Below, piece by piece: positions 6,678-9,961 of a stretch of 9,961 bases of DNA (position 1 is the stretch's first letter; each line of letters opens with the position of its first letter). The stretch covers positions 1 through 9,961 of the forward strand of contig CAMTZV010000014.1 of NCBI GenBank assembly GCA_947086625.1. The letters run 5' to 3'. Source of the DNA: an uncultured bacterium (GTDB lineage Bacteria; Bacillota; Clostridia; Lachnospirales; Lachnospiraceae). The notes beneath the pieces were generated by a model. The model worked only from the letters and a program-made list of their open reading frames with translations, was not told the DNA's origin and searched no databases. Both the position numbers and the translations under genes were made by a program.

Positions 6678-7146
6678 TATTTTCGGAAGGGTGTTTACGA
6701 TTTTTCTGGCGGCGCTCATCCTGTTTGGGATGCCGCTCATCTACATGGACGAGCGGGCAAAGACCGCCAGGCAGATGTATGTCCTGACCGAAGCGACGCA
6801 TTTTGTGGACAGCGTGTGCAACACGGGCTTTGTGGACGGGGAAATGCTGCGAGGTCTTTACGCCTCGCTCTCCGGCAGAGGGGCGGTGTACGAGATTGCG
6901 CTCCTTCACGAGCAGCCGGAGTATGTGCAGGATGAGCAAAGCGGGCGGTATGTGCGCTGTGAGACATTCTATGACGAGGAGACGATCCTGGCGTGTGTGG
7001 AGCAGGAGGGACGTTACCTGTTTGCACGGGGCGATTTCTTTCGGGTTACCGTTCGGCAGAAGGCGGGGGTTGTATTGTTCTCGTCGCTTTCGGATCAGAC
7101 GGTAGGCGTGCAGTACGGAGGGACGGTGAAATATGAAGCTTACTGA
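6670..7146 (+). CDS. TadE-like membrane-anchored pseudopilin candidate
   Basis: A 158-aa protein with an N-terminal hydrophobic helix (about 7-25, FTIFLAALILFGMPLIY) followed directly by a charged helix (DERAKTARQMYVLTEATHF) and a mixed alpha/beta exported-type domain (about 60-158). One membrane helix at the N-terminus running into an amphipathic helix is the layout of TadE/TadF-type pseudopilins, but the sequence is too diverged to assign by eye. Cys50, Cys97 and Cys109 might form a disulfide if exported. The ATG lies within the end of the preceding gene (8-base overlap) and the GGCGGGGG run upstream can serve as ribosome binding site, so translation is probably coupled. Confidence 0.62.
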   Translation: MNDIFGRVFTIFLAALILFGMPLIYMDERAKTARQMYVLTEATHFVDSVCNTGFVDGEMLRGLYASLSGRGAVYEIALLHEQPEYVQDEQSGRYVRCETFYDEETILACVEQEGRYLFARGDFFRVTVRQKAGVVLFSSLSDQTVGVQYGGTVKYEAY

Positions 7147-7711
7147 TTTTTGTATTCTGTTTGCGGCGTTGTTTGTGTGCCTGTTTTTGGGACGTGATCT
7201 GCGTATCCGGGCGATGCTCGCGGACAGTGCGGGCGAGATCTCGTATAACCGGCAGATGGACCGCATCGACGAGGATGTGCTCATGGATCTGGTGGAGACG
7301 GAGGATGCGGACGGAACGCTTTTCGTGCGCACCTGGGAGCTGGAGGAGCGTTTGGAGCGGCTGCTGGCGCTGGCGTTTGACCTCCCGGACGACGACCTGA
7401 AGCTGCGGGCGCGGGAGGCGGTGACGGTGTACTGCTTCCGGCAGTATCCGTACCGCATTTCTGCGCAGGAGGTGGATGCGGTAATTGAAAATATGGAGGC
7501 AGAGGTGAACGCGGCGAAATGCAGAAGGAGGGAGACGCAGCATTTCAAGATCGCCATGCCGTATCGGACCGGGGAGCCGTGGTATCAGCCGCCCGCCGGT
7601 CCGCAGCTTTTGACGGTGTTTGACCCGCGGGAGCCGTCCTGGGGCTATGAGCGCGCGGTATTTGGCGGCGGAAGGATTGTGAAGCTTACCGCGGGCTTTC
7701 GGGGGGAGTGA
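7133..7711 (+). CDS. Small membrane-anchored protein, last gene of the Tad-like operon
   Basis: A 192-aa protein with an N-terminal hydrophobic helix (about 5-20, DFCILFAALFVCLFLG), an acidic helical middle (residues 43-130, including VRTWELEERLERLLALAF) and a C-terminal part rich in Pro, Gly and aromatics (GEPWYQPPAGPQLL, then SWGYERAVFGGG) that is likely exposed and beta-rich. I do not recognise the family. It overlaps the preceding gene by 14 bases, and GGAGGG (7117-7122) lies 10 bases before the ATG. Position suggests a tip, anchor or accessory subunit of the pilus-like machine; this is inferred from context alone. Confidence 0.6.
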   Translation: MKLTDFCILFAALFVCLFLGRDLRIRAMLADSAGEISYNRQMDRIDEDVLMDLVETEDADGTLFVRTWELEERLERLLALAFDLPDDDLKLRAREAVTVYCFRQYPYRISAQEVDAVIENMEAEVNAAKCRRRETQHFKIAMPYRTGEPWYQPPAGPQLLTVFDPREPSWGYERAVFGGGRIVKLTAGFRGE

Positions 7712-7746
7712 GAGAGGGAGTGGTGACAGTTCAGCCCGCGCCGTTC

Positions 7747-7866
7747 AAAAAAATTTTCCACCTGTGCGGTTGGACGCTCCGGGGAGCATCCAACGGCCCG
7801 CCTGCATCGCAATAAATTGCATTCAGGCAGACCATTGGATTGCAACCGCACAGATGAAAAATTTTT
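7747..7866. repeat. Branched inverted-repeat element, possible (bidirectional) terminator
   Basis: Outer arms 7747-7772 and 7843-7866 are complementary over about 24 bases. The core is a perfect 11 bp: CTGTGCGGTTG (7762-7772) with CAACCGCACAG (7843-7853), extended outward by A/T runs. Inside sit two further hairpins: TTGGA-GCTC (7770-7778) with GAGC-TCCAA (7784-7793), one mismatch, and CCTGCATCGCAA (7801-7812) with TTGCATTCAGG (7817-7827), imperfect. As RNA it would be a three-way-junction-like structure with poly-U after the stem on either strand, so it could end the Tad-like operon. It could also be a mobile MITE-like palindrome. A reading frame crossing it (7764-7961) has no ribosome binding site and is not called. 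Confidence 0.6.
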
Positions 7867-7868
7867 CG

Positions 7869-7897
7869 TTGTGCATTGAATCGAAACGTGATAGAAT
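7869..7897 (+). promoter_or_regulatory. Candidate promoter for the CNNM/CorC-family gene
   Basis: TTGTGC (7869-7874) and TAGAAT (7892-7897) are spaced by 17 bases. The -10 box matches the consensus at 5 of 6 positions, the -35 box only at TTG. The region directly follows the branched inverted repeat and is A/T-rich. Transcription would start near 7904, giving a leader of about 97 bases. Confidence 0.42.
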
Positions 7898-7918
7898 AAT
7901 TTGGATATGTCCGTGGAA

Positions 7919-7952
7919 GCGCCGCTGCTCTTTGCGGGAGACGGTGCGGCGC
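7919..7952 (+). promoter_or_regulatory. Leader hairpin before the CNNM/CorC-family gene
   Basis: GCGCCGC (7919-7925) and GCGGCGC (7946-7952) form a perfect 7-bp G+C stem around a 20-nt loop, inside the predicted 5' leader. I see no match to the M-box or yybP-ykoY metal riboswitch cores. A metal-responsive role is only a guess from the gene it precedes. Confidence 0.3.
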
Positions 7953-8000
7953 AGCACGTGAAATGTATGACAGTTCATTTTCAGAAAGCAGGAGGATTTT

Positions 8001-9275
8001 ATGGAAGGCTCGGAGATTGCGAGGCTATTGGTTCTGGTTTTGCTGCTCTGCCTGTCGGCGTTTTTCTCGTCGGCGGAGACAGCGTTTACGACGGCAAACA
8101 AAATTTATATGCGCACGCTGGCGCAGGACGGGGATAAGCGCGCACAGCGCGTGCTTGACATCACGGAGGAATCGGGAAAGATGCTCAGCGCGATCCTGAT
8201 CGGGAACAATGTGGTGAATCTCTCGTCCGCTTCGCTTGCGACGACGCTCGCGACGGATGTGCTCGGGAGCGCGGGGGCCGGTATTGCAACCGGTATTCTG
8301 ACGCTTTTGATCCTGATTTTCGGCGAGATCTCGCCGAAGACGATCGCCACGCTGCGTGCGGATAAGCTCGCACTGAAATTTTCCGGAGCAATCGGGCTTT
8401 TGATGAAGGTACTGACGCCGGTCATCTTTGTGGTGAACTGGCTTGCGCAGAGCTTTCTGCGGCTGATGGGCGTGCGCCCGGGCGAGGAGATCCGCGCCAT
8501 GACAGAGGAGGAGCTGCGCACGATCGTGGACGTGGGGCAGGAGAGCGGCGTGATCGAGGACAAGGAGCGCGACATGATCCACAACCTCTTTGATTTTGGA
8601 GACGACAAGGCGAAGGAGGTTATGATTCCGCGCATCGACATGTGCTTTATCGATGTGAACAGTACCTACGAGCAGCTTTTAAATATTTACCGGGACAGCT
8701 ATTATTCGCGGCTTCCGGTGTATGAGGAATCGACGGATAATGTGATCGGCATTTTAAATATGAAGGATGTGCTCGCTTTCGAGGGCAGCAGAGAGGAGCT
8801 TTCCATCCGTGCGCTCATGCGGGAGCCGTTTTTTACCTATGAGTACAAAAATACCTACGAGCTTTTTATGGAGATGAAGGAGAAGGCGGTTAATCTGGCG
8901 GTCGTTTTGGACGAGTATGGCGTGACGGCGGGGCTCATTACGATGGAGGACCTTTTGGAGGAGATCGTCGGCGAGATCCGGGACGAGTACGATATGGACG
9001 AGAAGGACGAGTATGAGGTGCTTTCCGAGGGCAGGGAGTACCGTGTAAGCGGTTCCATGAACCTGGACGATTTTTGCGATCTGGTGGGCGTTAAATATGA
9101 ATCGGAGGATTCGGATACGCTCGGGGGCTTTTTGCTGGAGCTTTTAGAGCACTTCCCGGAGGAGGGAGAGTGCTTTGAGACGAACGAGGGCATCCGTTTC
9201 TGCATCCTGTCAATGGATAAAAAGCGAATCGAGACGGTGCTTGTCACGCGCATTGCAGAAAGCGGGACGGCGTGA
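8001..9275 (+). CDS. CNNM/CorC-family Mg2+/Co2+ transport protein (hemolysin-like, DUF21-CBS-CorC_HlyC)
   Basis: A 424-aa membrane protein of the CNNM/CorC family, which moves Mg2+ (and Co2+) and protects against magnesium excess; the old name 'hemolysin' is historical. Domain order: DUF21 transmembrane region (about 1-160) with SAFFSSAETAFTTANK (19-34), IGNNVVNLSSAS (67-78) and FGEISPKTIA (107-116); linker helices around EEELRTIVDVGQESGVI (169-185 region); a CBS pair (about 205-332) with EVMIPRIDM, YSRLPVYEES and LDEYGVTAGLITMEDLLEEIVGEI in two parts; and a C-terminal CorC_HlyC domain (about 345-420). Conserved Ser, Asn and Glu-Pro positions of the ion site are present, so it looks intact. 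GGAGG (7991-7995) is 5 bases before the ATG. The next gene, 65 bases on, is also a metal transporter, so a metal-homeostasis operon is likely. Confidence 0.93.
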   Translation: MEGSEIARLLVLVLLLCLSAFFSSAETAFTTANKIYMRTLAQDGDKRAQRVLDITEESGKMLSAILIGNNVVNLSSASLATTLATDVLGSAGAGIATGILTLLILIFGEISPKTIATLRADKLALKFSGAIGLLMKVLTPVIFVVNWLAQSFLRLMGVRPGEEIRAMTEEELRTIVDVGQESGVIEDKERDMIHNLFDFGDDKAKEVMIPRIDMCFIDVNSTYEQLLNIYRDSYYSRLPVYEESTDNVIGILNMKDVLAFEGSREELSIRALMREPFFTYEYKNTYELFMEMKEKAVNLAVVLDEYGVTAGLITMEDLLEEIVGEIRDEYDMDEKDEYEVLSEGREYRVSGSMNLDDFCDLVGVKYESEDSDTLGGFLLELLEHFPEEGECFETNEGIRFCILSMDKKRIETVLVTRIAESGTA

Positions 9276-9340
9276 ACACGTTTTCAGGGGATTCGGATTT
9301 GCGGTGAAGCTGTGAGCAGAGACGGCAGCAGGAGGTTTTG

Positions 9341-9961
9341 ATGTTAGATTCGATATTGGATATCGTGATGGACACGCTAATCGACAGTGCAAAGCTGCTG
9401 CCGTTTTTGTTTGTCACGTATCTGTTGATGGAGCTGCTCGAGCACCGGGCGGGCAGTGCGCTCATAAGAAAGATCAGTGTTGTGGACAAGGCGGGCCCTC
9501 TGTGGGGCGCTGCCTTTGGCGTTGTGCCGCAGTGCGGCTTTTCGGCAGCGGCCTCAAGCCTGTTTGCGGGGCGCGTGATTACGGCGGGTACATTGATTGC
9601 GGTCTATCTGTCGACGTCGGATGAGATGCTGCCGATCCTACTCTCAGAGTCGGTTCCGCTGCCTGTGATCTTAAAGATTCTTGGGACAAAGCTTTTGATC
9701 GCGATGGCAAGCGGCTTTGCGGTTGAGCTTTGCCTGTATGCGCTGCTGCACCGAAAGGATGCCGTGATGGATATTCATGCCGTCTGCGAGGAGGAGCACT
9801 GTCATTGTGAGGACGGCATTGTCGTGTCGGCCTGTAAGCACACGGTGAAGATCTTTTTTTATATTCTGCTGCTGTCCTTTGTGCTGAATCTGCTGATCGG
9901 AGTGCTTGGAGAGCGCGCGCTCACCGGATTTTTCTCAAACGAACCGATACTCGGCCAGATG
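9341..9961 (+). CDS. Polytopic heavy-metal exporter ('arsenic efflux'/putative manganese transporter family), N-terminal part
   Basis: The first 207 codons are open to the window edge; the 3' end is missing. Membrane segments are visible near residues 15-32, 50-75, 78-100, 108-135 and 168-190. The signature GVVPQCGFSAAASSLFAG followed by ITAGTLIAVYLSTSDEMLP matches, from memory, the 10-TM family PF11449 (ArsP_2, formerly DUF2899), annotated variously as arsenic efflux or putative manganese transporter. Between membrane segments is a metal-binding-like loop, HAVCEEEHCHCEDG (about 145-158), with three Cys, three His and several acidic residues, which may sense or deliver the metal. ATG 9341 has GGAGG (9331-9335) 5 bases upstream. 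The substrate cannot be decided from sequence; the neighbouring CNNM-type gene favours a divalent metal over arsenic. Confidence 0.82.
   Translation, partial: MLDSILDIVMDTLIDSAKLLPFLFVTYLLMELLEHRAGSALIRKISVVDKAGPLWGAAFGVVPQCGFSAAASSLFAGRVITAGTLIAVYLSTSDEMLPILLSESVPLPVILKILGTKLLIAMASGFAVELCLYALLHRKDAVMDIHAVCEEEHCHCEDGIVVSACKHTVKIFFYILLLSFVLNLLIGVLGERALTGFFSNEPILGQM

Noticed and set aside
6511..7557. 348-codon open frame on the - strand, longer than any + strand gene there
   Set aside because: It covers three + strand genes with good ribosome binding sites, coupled overlaps and clear N-terminal membrane helices. Its own translation is low-complexity Ser/Arg-rich, as expected of an antisense shadow in G+C-rich DNA.
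7764..7961. 65-codon + strand frame in the 7712-8000 gap
   Set aside because: No ribosome binding site, starts inside the inverted-repeat stem, and overlaps the candidate promoter; better explained as non-coding.
1..9961. CRISPR array, tRNA or rRNA genes
   Set aside because: No regularly spaced repeats, cloverleaf with CCA-end context, or rRNA-like sequence was seen on either strand.

Overview
The window looks like chromosomal DNA from a Gram-positive Clostridia (Bacillota), probably a G+C-rich Lachnospiraceae-type organism. Reasons: the sequence of the housekeeping genes (aspS, metF), strong GGAGG-type ribosome binding sites, frequent TTG/GTG starts, and a pilin-like gene beginning MENSLKG, a type I associate with that family. 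This assignment is inference from sequence character, not a database result. All credible genes lie on the + strand.

Layout. (1) 1-1156: the 3' end of aspS (aspartyl-tRNA synthetase), then metF (methylenetetrahydrofolate reductase) 3 bases later. (2) 1157-1482: a non-coding gap holding a 143-bp hairpin-rich element with imperfect terminal inverted repeats, a good sigma-A-type promoter (1331-1358) and a structured leader. (3) 1483-7711: a tight eight-gene operon that reads as a compact, highly divergent Tad/Flp (type IVc pilus-like) assembly locus. In order: a cysteine-rich pseudo-ParA protein, a second ParA/TadZ-like ATPase with a deviant P-loop, a CpaF/TadA-family secretion ATPase, one polytopic protein that seems to combine TadB- and TadC-like halves, a pilin-like protein, a 54-aa membrane peptide, and two small proteins with an N-terminal membrane anchor. 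Most genes overlap by 4-14 bases; the main break, before the pilin-like gene, contains a hairpin. No prepilin peptidase, CpaB/RcpC or secretin is present. (4) 7712-8000: a long branched inverted repeat that may end the operon, then a promoter and leader. (5) 8001-9961: a CNNM/CorC-family (DUF21-CBS-CorC_HlyC) magnesium/cobalt transport-type protein, then the first 207 codons of a polytopic metal exporter of the family annotated as 'arsenic efflux' or 'putative manganese transporter', with a His/Cys/Glu-rich loop.

How the genes may work together. In region 3 the two ParA-like proteins would place or regulate the machine. The CpaF-like ATPase would power the fused inner-membrane platform. The small single-pass proteins would be the exported or assembled subunits. 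The missing peptidase, the missing Glu at position 5 of the mature pilin-like protein, and the altered Walker B and histidine boxes make this the most unusual part of the window. Regions 4-5 look like an unrelated metal-homeostasis operon.
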